From contig NC_056407.1 of NCBI RefSeq assembly GCF_905147365.1, forward strand, positions 20,691,980 to 20,755,979: a DNA stretch of 64,000 nucleotides. The letters are read 5' to 3'. Shown in pieces: positions 19,972 through 30,551 of this stretch. This stretch comes from Aricia agestis (lineage: Eukaryota; Arthropoda; Insecta; Lepidoptera; Lycaenidae). Made by a program: the position numbers and the translations under genes. The stretch's first letter is position 1. Each line of letters begins with the position of its first letter. Below the pieces are notes generated by a model that saw nothing but the letters and a program-made list of their open reading frames with translations, had not been told where the DNA came from and searched no databases.

Positions 19972-21481
19972 TCCTACTTCCTAATCCTACTAATATTATA
20001 AAGGCGAAAATTTGTTTGGCTGTATGGATGTTTGTTACTCTTTCACGCAAAAACTACTGAATGGATTTTAATGAAACTTTACAATAATATAGCTTATACA
20101 TCAGAATAACACATAGGCTACAATTTTAACCGACTTTCAAAATGGGGGAGGTGTTATGTTTGTTTTTATGTTCAACGATTACTCCGTCGTTTCTTAACCG
20201 ATTTTGGAAATTTTTCTTTTGGTATATAGGGTATCATCCCAATTTGGTATTTTATTCACAAAATTGGTGATCTGATGAAGGATTCGTAAGTAATCGATGG
20301 AACTCTCAAAATTTATAGGGAAGCATATTGTGGTGAGTTCGGTTTCGCGAGAAGTATTCTAAGCATATGCTACCAAAAAGTAAATTTTTGCACCGAGGTA
20401 TACCTGGTTCGGAAGATTCTGAGAGAACTCCTGATTTTTTATAAATACAAGTTTGGGAGTTTCGGCGTTGTTTTAAGAACGGAAAGCATATTCTACTATG
20501 CAAATTACATTCATCATCATCACATCATCACTACTATAAATTATAATATCATGCATCGTCCTATGATGAGCCTATTATGACCTTGTTAATGGTACTTTTC
20601 ATAGTATTTTAGATCAAGACTCGAGTTTGTCAAGCGATAATTAAAAAAATCTATAATTAATATTATAAACCTGAAGAGTATGTTAGCTTGAACGCGCTAA
20701 TCTCAGGATCTACAGGTCCGATTCAAAAACTTATTTCAGTGTTAGATAGCTCATTTATCGAGGAAATTAAGGCTATAGGCCAATATATTATCACGCTAAG
20801 ACTAATACGTCCAAAGAAACTCAGGAAAATGTGGGAATTTCGGGGGAAATATTAGAAAGAGTTCTCCAGTAGTCTCACGAACTACTGGAGCAATTTTTAT
20901 AGCAATATTTGGCACAGATATAGAGTAGACCACGTGAAGGGAGTATACATAGCTATTTTTTGTGGGAAAATATACGGTTTCTGTATAATTCCATTTAAAT
21001 ACTAGTATTAAGTATATTTATTTATATTTTAAGCATATATTTTTTTTGTGTATTATATAATACCGTAATTTAAAAATTTATTAGATTTATTTACTTCATA
21101 CAACAATATTATATTTTATTATATAGATATAATATGTAATATTTATTTTAAGTAAGTATATAAGTAATTATATTATGTAGTTATATTTTAGTGTTTAATT
21201 AGTATAATATCAAAATATCTATTTTTATCTGTTTAACTAGTACGAGTATTGTGTTGATATAATATATATTATATATTCATAATAATAGTGCACGTTCTAT
21301 CTGCTGTCTTAATCCTATCTCTCTCCGTAGGGCTGCTGGAAGAGATTTCTATTAGAAATAAGCAGATCCTTTGTGTCGTTTTACTGTGTATATTGTCTTA
21401 TTGTAATTGTTTCTTGTGCACAATAAATTGTTAAAAAAAAAAATCCTAATTTACGCGGGCGACGCCGCGCGGGACATCTAG
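19972..21481 (+). mobile_element. Chimeric Helitron, copy 2, with a LINE tail inserted
   Basis: It starts TCCTACTTCCTAATCCTACT and ends GCGGGCGACGCCGCGCGGGA, CATCTAG. It has the same order of parts as 10935-11991: a 5' unit up to CAAGCGATAATT near 20643, then a second Helitron-type start (CTATAATTAATATTATAAAC) and the GC-hairpin end. Without the insert at about 21000-21441 its length would be about 1.07 kb, close to copy 1. Confidence 0.85.
21000..21441 (+). mobile_element. LINE 3' end with poly(A), inserted in a Helitron
   Basis: The interrupted Helitron would read ...TATAATTCC then TAATTTACGC. The insert ends TGTGCACAATAAATTGTT followed by an A run. GGCTGCTGGAAGAGATTTCT near 21330 and the AATAAA before the A run match the 3' untranslated region of a common lepidopteran LINE, recognised from memory. 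The upstream 300 bp are very AT-rich and carry no ORF, so this is a 5'-truncated copy. Confidence 0.7.
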
Positions 21482-22240
21482 TCGTTATGTAAGGGCTAGT
21501 CGTTAAGTAGGATGTATCCTAAAGTTTTATCACTTAGTTTTGTTTCACCATGTATATTTCATTGATGTTTTTTTACTGTGATTTTTTTATTGACATAATA
21601 TTTTATTATTAAAAATGTCAATAATGTAATATTTGTTTGAATTTTCAATTTGAAATTTCCATACCTACGCTGACACTATTATAGCTACATGAATCCAACA
21701 GAATCAGCTTGCACTAACACTTTCTTTCTAAAAATCTGTTCAATACTCTTTAACCTAGCTAAAAAGTTTATTAGCTAACTCCTCACCTATAGGCACAGTC
21801 GAATGGAGAACAAACTAACTAACTATAACCTACATATGAAATTCGGTCGCCTGTGTAAGCATTCATGTCGAAAGTTCTAGGAATTTGTTCAAATTCAACA
21901 TGGCGGCACAACGAACCATTCCTGGTTAAATAACCCCTGAAATCTAAATCGTATTTCTTAAATTAAATAACGTGAATCTTGTGAAAAGTTACCAAAGCGA
22001 CCCCTTTCTCGACCAAGTATTTTGATTAATTATTAAATTTGTGATAGCTATCAAATTATTTTTTTGGTTAAAAAGTGCTTAAAATAACGGTTAACTTAGA
22101 GCAAGAGGTGTTTTTCTGAGCTAAAGAAAACTATTTAGGTAAACATTTTGGTAAATTATAAATTTTCAAACACAAAAAGGATATTATTATAATTTTTGAA
22201 CGAATCTTCGGAGTTCGGGTACAAAATATTTCTATTAAAA
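21482..22240. other. No gene; end of a CAGGGTGTAAC MITE at about 21510-21555
   Basis: CCTAAAGTTTTATCACTTAG then TTTTGTTTCACCATGTATA resembles the right end of the foldback MITE family at 15324-15581. The rest is unassigned AT-rich DNA. Confidence 0.45.
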
Positions 22241-22244
22241 AAAT

Positions 22245-22660
22245 CGGCTAAGTGCGAGTCGGACTCGCGCACGAAGGGTTCCGTTATAGAGCAAACATAG
22301 ACCAAAAATTGTGTTTGTGTCCTTAAATTTTTTAAATTTTATTTTAAAATAATTATTCTTAAATATTATAGTAGATATATTAAGGCCTTTGTGAAAATAT
22401 CAAGTGCCTACCTGTTGCCATTATTGATATCGAGCAAAAAAGGCCAAAAAATCACGTTTGTTGTATCGGAGCCCCCTATAAATTTTAATTTTATTTCGTT
22501 TTTAGTATTTGTTGTTATAGCGGCAACAGATATAAGTACACAATCTGTGAAAATTTCAGAATCCAGCTATAGCGGTTCTTGAGATACAGCCTGGAGACAG
22601 ACAGACATCGAAGTCTCATGAATAGGGTCCGTTTTTACCCTTTGGGTACGGAACCCTAAA
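22245..22660 (+). repeat. Interspersed repeat, GGCTAAGTGCGAGTCGGAC family
   Basis: Starts AATCGGCTAAGTGCGAGTCG...GGGTTCCGTTATAG and ends TTTACCCTTTGGGTACGGAA, CCCTAAAAA. GGTTCCGT and ACGGAACC are inverted near the two ends. Members or fragments: 32968-33060 (plus), 50262-50340 (plus), 54787-54870 (minus), 57440-57820 (minus), 53925-53945 (3' end only). It is non-coding; the class is uncertain. Confidence 0.7.
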
Positions 22661-23204
22661 AATGATATTGTGTAAGCGACTAGTCACTTTGTTCTAAGCT
22701 ATTTGAATGTGTTGAACAAAATATGCGTTTGAAAACAGTGCTCAGGAATTTCATAAACAGCATTCCATTTTGTTCAGTTTCGCAGAGTATGTATTTTCGG
22801 GTTATTTGATTTATTGGCTGGCGCATCCTTTTGCACAGTACTTACTTTTTAATGAAAAAAAATGCACGTGTTTGTATGAGTTATCAAATTGAAATAGTAG
22901 GTACATTACGCATACGCACCTAGGGCAGGAAAATAAGAAATGTCTCAGATCACAGAGAAAAATATTATATTCTCACCTCCAGGCGGAAAACGTCAACTTT
23001 CGTCCCGCTTCGTTTTCCGATGTTGCCGTTTTCCGCCTCCGTCGAGGAGAAAAATAGTACCTATGCGTACCATGGGCAGTAAATAAGAAAGCCTCAGATC
23101 ACAATATGTAATTGTTGGCCGAGGCGAAGCCATAACTATAACGACGATTTCATGCCATGGTTTGGACTTAGTTTGGTAAAAGTAAAAAAAAAAAAAGGCG
23201 TGTG
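22661..23204. other. No gene; direct repeat pair around a GC patch
   Basis: GGGCAGGAAAATAAGAAATG, CTCAGATCACA at 22922 recurs as GGGCAGTAAATAAGAAAGCC, TCAGATCACA at 23071. Between them GGCGGAAAACG and CGTTTTCCG / CGTTTTCCGCC are inverted. It is probably a degraded repeat. Confidence 0.45.
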
Positions 23205-23387
23205 AGTTATGAGTTTGTGACACTCGGGGACTGTCAGAAATTTTTATCAACTTACGCAATTATAATTCGCATACGTCTAGTCGCAAGCACACAGATACCG
23301 TGCCGAATTCTGGCAACACCGACGGGTTTAGGTTTTTTCGTTACGAAATTTCTTGATTCGGTCGCTGCGATAAAAGCAATGCAATAG
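23205..23387 (+). repeat. Interspersed repeat, GTGTGGCACTC family, copy 3
   Basis: TGTGACACTCGGGGACTG, TCGCATACGTCTAGTCGC and TTTCTTGATTCGGTC match copy 1 at 5004-5222. The GC-rich middle block of copies 2 and 4 is absent. Confidence 0.6.
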
Positions 23388-24518
23388 CTTTAAAAAACTT
23401 AAATAATAAATAATGATGCTTTAAAGGTAATTAAGGAACCAAAGTAAACAGGCTTTCATGGATTTTACATTTGCATAATTTTCTTCATAAATTACGCCCA
23501 CAAAGCCTGCTGTCACTGAAAAGTCATTATGCGGACCGGACGTTATGTTTTAATTCTGCGGAAACGCTAATTGTAGTAGGTACTTTTCTAGGTATTTCTA
23601 TTCCCCTGGCTGATATTATTCGCGAATCTTGGAAACACGGGTACGGTTTAACACAAAATAAAATATACTACGTATAGAGTAGTATACAGATAAGATACTT
23701 ACTGAGGGCTATTTACTTTAGAGGGCTCTATAAAGTTCATAATATTACAATGTGAAATCGCGTCGTCTAGAATCTTTTTTTTACATTTTTAAATTATTGT
23801 ATTTTTCATAATATTATTCATAAATTATTCATAATTATACAGATAGTTATTGAATAATATTATACATCATACACGTATGAATGTTGTTAAGAGTAGGTAT
23901 AATAATTATATATTAACTAACTAAAAATCTCGGCACCTCGAAGTTTCAGGCTGCGGGCGCCTGTAGGTCATCCGTAATTTATTTTAATGTCAAAATTATT
24001 ATTTTACGTAACTTTTAACCTGAAATTAAATTAAGAAATTAAAAAAAAAAACCCTCCAAACAGACACGTGAAACTTATAACACCTCTCTTTTTTGTCGGG
24101 GCTTAAAACTAAAGAAGATCGTATCGACTGAAATGGAATTACGAAACGTGTCGTTGCTTTAGTTCGTTTTAATTACTTCGCTTTATTCAATATACTGTGC
24201 AGCGTAGAATCCCCTTTAATAGGACTAACGTAGTGTTTGTATAACAATAGGATGTGCAAACAACAGTATTTTCTAATGGAACATTTTTTATTCAACTGCA
24301 CCCAGGTAAAGTTTGACGAGATTACAATATGGTGGATTATGTGCACTCAAAGGGAAAATTCCTGGAGTTTATATGTAACTAAAACATAATATTTTTACAT
24401 TTTATCATGTCTATTAAATGGAACCGACTCACATCGCAACCTACATAAAAACAAAAAAATCTCTTATTGATACTTAAATACCATCCGTAGATACCATCAT
24501 TATAATTTAACTTCTTAA
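23388..24518. other. No gene or recognisable repeat
   Basis: AT-rich, no long frame with domain content, no terminal repeats seen. Confidence 0.5.
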
Positions 24519-24626
24519 TAGGGACCGTGCTGAGCGATGACACTGCGACTAGTGACGAGTAGCCGAAACTTTTACGAAAATTTTATTGTCAAGCTCTAGT
24601 CAAGCTACAGAAAATTTTAAGATTTC

Positions 24627-24801
24627 TTGAGAAATTTGAGTGTTTTCGTGCATTGTTGTATTCCCGGATGTTCTAATACATACAAGAAAAATAAAGGCAA
24701 ATCGAACGATGTAAAATTTTACTATTTTTCTGCCAAAAGTATTCACATGCCTTGGCCTAATGAAAAACGAAAGAAATGGATAAAAGCCGGTAAAAACATA
24801 C
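24627..24801 (+). pseudogene. THAP zinc-finger exon, probably transposase N-terminus
   Basis: Translation reads FVHCCIPGCSNTYKKN, VKFYYFSAKSIHMPW and RKKWIKAGKNI. The CCIPGC pair, the aromatic FYYF strand and the W of KKW fit the first part of a THAP domain, which binds DNA through a C2CH zinc site. The distal C-x2-H is absent. The frame ends at AACATAC/GTAAGC, a good splice donor, so the rest may lie in another exon. A frame at about 25024-25160 (LEKSCQEFNTEDSIELEPSC, then SQKDDSSSKKK) could be a later part. No start codon is certain, and no joined gene could be confirmed. Confidence 0.55.
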
Positions 24802-25524
24802 GTAAGCATTAAAAATGTTCCATTAATGTTATGTGTAGACTCGTAAAAACACTGAATTTTGTAGATTATAAACGTAAATTCATTTTTGATGAACACAATA
24901 TGAACCTAACCTATAACCGTTGCTTCTTTCAGTAAACATCCAAACTGGCTTCCATCTAAATTGATATACATACATTAACATCGCTCATTTAATTAGCATA
25001 AATTTGCATCAAAAGTAAGGATAATCTTGAGAAGTCCTGCCAGGAATTCAACACTGAGGATAGTATTGAACTTGAACCATCGTGTCAAAGTGTTGGTTCT
25101 CAAAAGGACGATTCCTCAAGTAAGAAAAAGATTATAGTGCAGTCTTTGCGTGTTATTTAAATAATACTTATATGGTGTTTGCACTGATGAGGTCCAGACT
25201 GAAATTAGTTAAAAATAGTGACAGACAAAAGTTGTGAAGATGGTATCGAGCGAATCGCAGAAGGTTGATGGAATAAAAGCATTTATTTTAGTGAACTTGT
25301 TTTATTTTATTAATCCACAAGCATTTTCAGTAATTATTATATAAGTATTTTTGGCGTCTTCATTATTTTATTGCAATATTTATCAAGTTTTTACTTTCCA
25401 TGCTGATCTATGCTGATGCTGCTACTAATTAATTTTTCAGATATTTTCTTAGATAACTAGATAAGCTTTATACATTTTTATTCACGCTTTCGTTCTTTAT
25501 GTACGGTAAGAAACTCATCCATAC

Positions 25525-25710
25525 TCAATATTATAAATGCGAAAGTGTGTCGGTCTGTTAGCACTTCACGCCCAAACCGCTAAACCAATTTTGCTGAAAT
25601 TTGGTATGGATTTACTTTGAGCCCCGGGAAAGGACATAGGACTTTTTATCCCAGGAAGTTCTCGCGCTATAAATGATTTTTGGCGCAACGGAGTTGCGGG
25701 CGTCATCTAG
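25525..25710 (+). mobile_element. Short non-autonomous Helitron (186 bp), copy 2
   Basis: Starts TCAATATTATAAATGCGAAA and ends GGCGCAACGGAGTTGCGG, GCGTCAT then CTAG and T. The CGCAACGGAGTTGCG hairpin is perfect. It matches 6334-6532 along its length. It sits inside the THAP element, so it is younger than that element. Confidence 0.88.
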
Positions 25711-26019
25711 TCTTTTACTTTAATCCTTCGATCAGGGATTCTTGGAAATCTGTAGTTGTTCTCGCAGCCGCATGTGGTCACTTGGGAGTGTAAGGATAAA
25801 ATCATTTTATAGTCTAAAACATATAAAAATCACTTATAAACTAGCCGGGGTCAAAGAGAATGCGAAGCCAAAGTCACTCACAAGTTACTTCTTTTACTCG
25901 CATCGTGTCGCTGCTGTCGAATTACGACGCCCTCTATAGTTTCTGCACGGTCCCTATATATGATAATAAAATTTTTTTTAAAACTCGATAATTTTGGTAT
26001 CGTAATGAAATTTATAACA

Positions 26020-26653
26020 TCTATATAATAATACGTGAGCCAAAAACTTTGTATCCCTTTTGACGAAAAATGGAGAAACGTAGGTGAATGAAATTTTGCA
26101 TAGTTATAGTTTATATGGTGCATCGATCTAATACTATTTTGAAATTATGCTTTTATCATAAAAAAATTAACAAAAAAACATTACACACACTACAACACAC
26201 ACACTAGGAAAAATGACAGATTTTTGAGTAACAAGCCTATACATACACATTTCTTTTATTTATGGTTGAAGTCTGTTGACAACAAGGTGACAAATTAAAA
26301 ATGGATTATAGCTTTTTTTACTGAATCTTAGATACTAACGGCCGTTCCCAATATTTGATCTATCTCTGGTTTTGCCCTACTAGAGATAGGAATAGCTCAC
26401 AATTGACATAAAATATATGTCTCTAATGTCTAATGTGAGATATTCCTATCTCTAGTAGGGCAAAACCAGAGATAGATCAAATATTGGGAACGGCCGTAAG
26501 ACAATGCTTACACGGCCAGTCTGAGATCAGTTGAGTCCCAGAGACAAGAGTTGAAAAAAATATGATAAAGTCAATATTTTTTTACAAAATATAGGTAGTA
26601 GTCCTAATGTCGTTGTAACTTAGGTCGAATTTCGACCATTGGGCGATCTCTAG
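26020..26653 (+). mobile_element. Helitron-like element, CTCTAG family, copy 2
   Basis: Same ends and body as 1988-2477 (GAAACGTAGGTGAATGAAAT, CTGTTGAC, CCATTGGGCGATCTCTAG then T), but interrupted by a 157-bp MITE at 26340-26496. Copy 1 and copy 3 show the uninterrupted site. Confidence 0.72.
26340..26496. mobile_element. PIF/Harbinger-type MITE (157 bp), CGGCCGTTCCC family
   Basis: Flanked by TAA on both sides; arms of more than 50 bp are a near-perfect inverted repeat starting CGGCCGTTCCCAATATTTG. Inner blocks GGTTTTGCCCTACTAGAGAT and its inverse are intact. The TAA duplication is the PIF/Harbinger signature. Relatives are at 38253-38584 and 38377-38539. High arm identity points to recent insertion. 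Confidence 0.85.
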
Positions 26654-26671
26654 TTAATATTATATTATGAT

Positions 26672-27380
26672 CTAGCCCGGCAAATGTTGTTTTGCCATAT
26701 AAAGTATTTCGCCCATATTATTTTATTGAAGATACTAAATAATTATGGCACTATGGCAACGTCCATCGCTATCCGCTATATCGCATCGTATGGGAATTAA
26801 AATTTATAACCACTTACCTGACATTATTAAAAACGATAACCCCAGAATGTTTAAGAAACAATTATTTGAATTATTGATAAAAAAATGTTATTACTCAGTA
26901 AATGAATTCATTAATGATAAAGACTTGACTAAAATGTACGGTAATTAATGTATAAGTAGAGTATGTAAATGTATTTAATTTGTTTTCCATCTATTTCCAT
27001 TGTAATTTTGTTATGACTTATGACCTATATTTAAAAAAATTCACGCCATACGTGGCAGAATGTGTCTGAGCTAGCATATATTTTTAAACATCTTTTTGTA
27101 CCATATTCTGGCAAATAAATATTTGAATTTGAAAAAAAAAATGAATTTAAATCCCGTCGCACAAACAATAATTAGGCGCCGTCAGTTACGAGTTGTAATA
27201 ATTTACTACATATTACATATTCAACAAACGCACTTATCAATATAAAAATTAGCCAGTAGCCCATTCTCAGACTTTTTGAAAATTATGTACTTATTATAAA
27301 ATTTTGTAAAATTTTGTAAAGCTGTTTCGGAGGAGTACGTTCACTAACATTGTGACACGAGAATTTTATATATTATAACA
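26672..27380 (-). mobile_element. Helitron, TTCTCGTGTCAC family, split by a LINE
   Basis: Minus orientation ends GGCAAAACAACATTTGCC, GGG, then CTAG. The body blocks ATGGCAACGTCCATCGCTAT and CACTTATCAATATAAAAA match 55910-56229. A 5'-truncated LINE (about 26779-27150) is inserted in the site ATCCCGT, which is intact in the other copies. Confidence 0.8.
26779..27150 (+). pseudogene. LINE ORF2 C-terminus with 3' UTR, 5'-truncated
   Basis: From about 26788 the frame reads MGIKIYNHLPDIIKNDN, FKKQLFELLIKKCYYSVNEF and ends MYGN at 26945; this is the C-terminal tail of a CR1/Jockey-like ORF2 and resembles the LINE at 63436-64000 (KIYNKIPKSI, KCYYSINDF). A 3' UTR of about 180 bp follows with GCAAATAAATATTTG and an A run. 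ATCC is repeated on both sides, a likely short target duplication. The N-terminal MALWQRPS of the open frame comes from the host Helitron. Confidence 0.82.
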
Positions 27381-27736
27381 TTTTATGGAGTTGAATGTTA
27401 GTTATAAAACAGATAAATGTATATGTAACAATTTTAGCAGTAATATAAAATTATTTGCTGCATTTTATATATTTTATGCAACTCATACATCTGCGACCTT
27501 ACTTTCGTGTAATATATTTTATAGAAGTAGTATTACATACGACAAGAATTTATATCTAGTTCAATCTAATAAGAGGTCGGATCTAATAAGAATCGAAAGT
27601 CATGATGAGTGTTGCAACGTGGAATCATATTTATTATTTTATTTTTATTTCTTCGGAAAACTTACAGCTTTTAGTGCTCGCATCGCCACACCTTGACTGA
27701 CTTATGACAACACATCTACATATAAATAAATAGTAC
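27381..27736. other. No gene recognised; one 103-codon frame
   Basis: A plus-strand frame at 27385-27696 has no recognisable domain, is rich in Tyr/Phe/Ile as expected from AT-rich DNA, and has no context supporting a gene. Confidence 0.45.
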
Positions 27737-27885
27737 CTAGATAACCGAGCTTTGCTCGGTATAGCAAACACTCATTGACTTCGTGTTACTTAACAACGCC
27801 ATCTGCTCGAATAGCTTTAGCTGTTGTTGTGTCGTTATTAAGCAATTAGTTGTTCACAAAATAGTATTATTATTCGCCAATAAAT
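27737..27885 (-). mobile_element. Helitron 3' end, CCGAGCAAAGCTCGG hairpin family
   Basis: On minus the end reads ACCGAGCAAAGCTCGGTTAT then CTAG. The hairpin matches those at 34711-34847 and 62110-62310, but the body differs, so it is a related family or a swapped end. The left (5') limit is uncertain. Confidence 0.6.
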
Positions 27886-27898
27886 GTCAGGAAGAGTC

Positions 27899-28160
27899 AT
27901 TTTTTTCAGTTTTTTTAATGAAATAAGGAGGCAAATGAGCAAACGGGTCACCTGATGGAAAGCAACTTCCGTCGCCTATGGACACTCGCAGCATCAGAAG
28001 AGCTGCAGGTGCGTTGCCGGCCTTTTAAGAGGGTAATAGGGGAAGGTAGGGATGGGAAGGGAAGGGAATAGGGGAGGGTAGGGTAGGGAATTGGGCCTCC
28101 GGTAAACTCACTCACTCGGCGAAACACAGCGCAAGCGCTGTTTCACCCCCGTTTAACATG
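27899..28160 (-). mobile_element. A-tailed SINE/LINE-end repeat, copy 1
   Basis: On minus: CAGCGCTTGCGCTGTGTTTC, GAGTGAGTGAGTTTACCGG, AGGCCCAATTCCC, then GTTGCTTTCCATCAGGTGAC and CCGTTTGCTCATTTGCC, ending in A-rich DNA. The same order is seen at 40270-40615 and 45376-45711. The 3' part matches the C-terminal coding end of a CR1-like LINE (GRQRTCSSSDAAS, VHGRRKLLSIR). See 29980-30545. Confidence 0.75.
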
Positions 28161-28723
28161 TAACATACACTCCCACGTACAACATGTAACATACAAATGA
28201 AGTGCCTAAATTCGCTTCACAAATCCGAGACGTGCTATTACTAGGTGATATTTGCTAGGGCTTCCACCGTTAGTTGCTGGTTGCTGGACGTTGCCTAATA
28301 TGCATACTGCTTACATTACGGTATATAAAAGCATAAGGCTTAAACATAAATTTCTTGACTTTTTTTCATATTCGACCCAAGTATTTTATTTCTACACGGT
28401 TATTAGATAATTTAATATTCTGCTGTCTTTTTCACAAAGGTTAAATTGAATCTAAACTGAACACAATGTAGACGTAATAAAAAATAAGAATTAAAGGGAA
28501 AAAAATTGAAAGAAAACGAATGAATAGAAAAAGGTTAATAGGATAAGTAAAAGACTTTCATGATACGGATCACTTTGACATTAACAATAAGCCGAAAAAG
28601 ACGAAAAAATCAGTCCTTTGATGATAAATGTATTTATAACTACGACTTAAACAAACATTAGAATATAAGATTTCGTAGATAAAAAGGTTTTATGTAATAA
28701 ATTATATTTTTGTGACCTGAATA
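28161..28723. other. No gene or recognisable repeat
   Basis: AT-rich; nothing supported. Confidence 0.45.
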
Positions 28724-29068
28724 CACTGACCTCCATAATTATACACGTACGCTGGACTTACGATACCCTATGAAATGACTGCTGGTTTTTGTGCCTATTT
28801 GAAGCGGAATCGGCGCCCCCAATGCGGGGGAAGAGAACTAAATTTGACGTAAAAATAGTAACTGATAGCAGTAGTGGGAGTACTTGAAACTAAGTTCTCC
28901 CATTACTGCTACTAGCTTCTGCGACCAATAGCAATTAAGCGGTTATTTGCCAGTTACGTCAGATTTAGTTCTCTTCCCCCGCATTGGGTGCACTGATTCC
29001 GCTTCAAATAGGCACAAAAAGCAGGTGGGTATCATAAGTCCAGCGTACGTGTATAATGGAGGTCAGTG
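28724..29068. mobile_element. hAT-type foldback MITE (345 bp)
   Basis: 8-bp duplications CCTGAATA (left) and CCTGATTA (right), one mismatch, flank the element. Ends are CACTGACCTCC...GGAGGTCAGTG. Arms of about 130 bp are inverted (TACACGTACGCTGGACTTA; GTGCCTATTTGAAGCGGAAT; ATGCGGGGGAAGAGAACTAA). 8-bp duplications with CA-TG ends are hAT features. There is no transposase. Confidence 0.85.
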
Positions 29069-29076
29069 CCTGATTA

Positions 29077-29515
29077 ATAAAGATAATATAAAGGCATTAA
29101 TTTTTTACTCTGTAGGAGGAGCCAAAACTTCACGAAAGCAATTGCTTGCAATTGCAATTGCAAAGAGTTTGATTAGCGTCTAATTTAGGAAAAAATAAAT
29201 TGAACGCCGATGTCAACCTACATTCCGTCGTAAAATTTAAATTGCAAAAAGAATCGTCCAAATAAAATTTTAAAATTTCAATTTTTATTCTGACCGTGTA
29301 ATACAGAAAGTTAAGAACTTAAATGAATCACTATTGGCACCTTGCCCGAATAATCCAAGTCTCTGGGCAGAGACTAACTTAGTTGCAGACATATTTTGCT
29401 GAAATTTTATATTTCCAGCAGCCATGCAATAATTGTAGTGTAAGCACATGTTGTTATATCCACGTGATCAGAGTTTTGATATATTAAGTTGCCGTTATTA
29501 TACTGTTATAATAAT
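29077..29515. other. No gene or recognisable repeat
   Basis: AT-rich spacer with a short GCAATTGCAATTGCAA run near 29143. Confidence 0.45.
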
Positions 29516-29979
29516 TCGATGGCCCCAACGAATAAACGTACAAGAGCTCTTACCCAAAATTTTTTTTTTTTTGATTTTTCGTTTGCATGGCCTATGATAC
29601 ACCTATATAAATTTTGGATTTTTTTTTTTACTTAAAATAACGATTTTATAGCAATGTAGACCTTTATTGTACGGAAAAAATAATAACATATATCACATTA
29701 ATAATAAAACATGCGCTTATTGCAGATTATTTTGTTTATTTGAGTTCACCAGAATAAACGTGTTAAAACAATCTGGCGCACGTGTCTATCCTTTCCTTTG
29801 GGTTATAACTCTTGCACGATTATTCGTGTAAAAATGCAAGCGACTTCTATGAGTAATGCCTCATTGCAGATGACGAAACTTTGAATTTAATAATCACAGC
29901 TATTCTATTATTTTTTACTAATTTCTCTTGTCTTCTCTGTTTTCTTAAAGGTTATTCGAATAGCTATTGTAAAGTTTAT

Positions 29980-30545
29980 CAGAAGAGCTGCTAGTGAGTT
30001 ACCGGTCTTTTTAAGAGGGAATACGCTCTCTTCTTGAAGGTTTGCAGGTCGTATAGGTCCGGAAATACTGCTGACTGCTGAAGACTGCCATTTATAAAAG
30101 TTATGAGGATGGTATATTTTTCACGACGAACGATGGCGAAAAGTTGCAGGAGGTATGATTCCAAAAAATTCCTCAGAGCACTCCCCGTGATACAACCGAC
30201 TGAGGATGCAGAGTGAAGCTATTTATATCTCGGCGTAATTCCAAGGGGGTTCAGTATGTTTGAAACATTATGGCAGTCAACAATTCGAGCGGCCCTTCGT
30301 TGGATACAATACAAAGGGATTAGTTGGTATTTTGGGGTCTCTGCCCAGAGATTAGAACAGTATTTCATATGAGGCCAAACCTGCATCTTGTAGAGTTGCA
30401 GTTATTGGTCCAGACTGAAACACTGTCTCGCCTGTTAACAACACCAAGATTTTTCATTGCTAACTTGGCATCACCCTCTAGATGACATCGGAACTGGACT
30501 TCTCTCGATATGTTTACTCCAAGTATTTCAATGCTAGGAGGGGAT
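29980..30545 (-). pseudogene. CR1-like LINE ORF2, C-terminal part, broken
   Basis: Minus translation from 30545: PSIEILGVNISREVQF, HLEGDAKLAMKNLGVVNR, then a frameshift and LYKMQVWPHMKYCSNLWAE, IQRRAARIVDCHNVSNIL, a stop, and finally TFKKRAYSLLKRP near 30000. This is the thumb/connector and C-terminal region downstream of the RT palm. Its 3' edge (CTTTTTAAGAGGGAATA) matches part of the A-tailed repeats. On the 5' side it ends at a TTAA next to a piggyBac-like terminus (30552). Confidence 0.8.
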
Positions 30546-30551
30546 TGTTAA

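Larger units (their letters stand above)
24521..25954 (+). mobile_element. TIR DNA transposon with a THAP-domain ORF
   Basis: GGGACCGTGC at 24521-24530 is inverted as GCACGGTCCC at 25945-25954, and both are flanked by TA (13 bp match if ATA is counted). Inside lie a THAP zinc-finger frame (24627-24801), an acidic coding-like stretch at about 25024-25160, and a complete short Helitron at 25525-25710. THAP domains occur in P-element and Kolobok transposases, but neither an 8-bp nor a TTAA duplication is visible, so the superfamily stays open. Confidence 0.5.
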
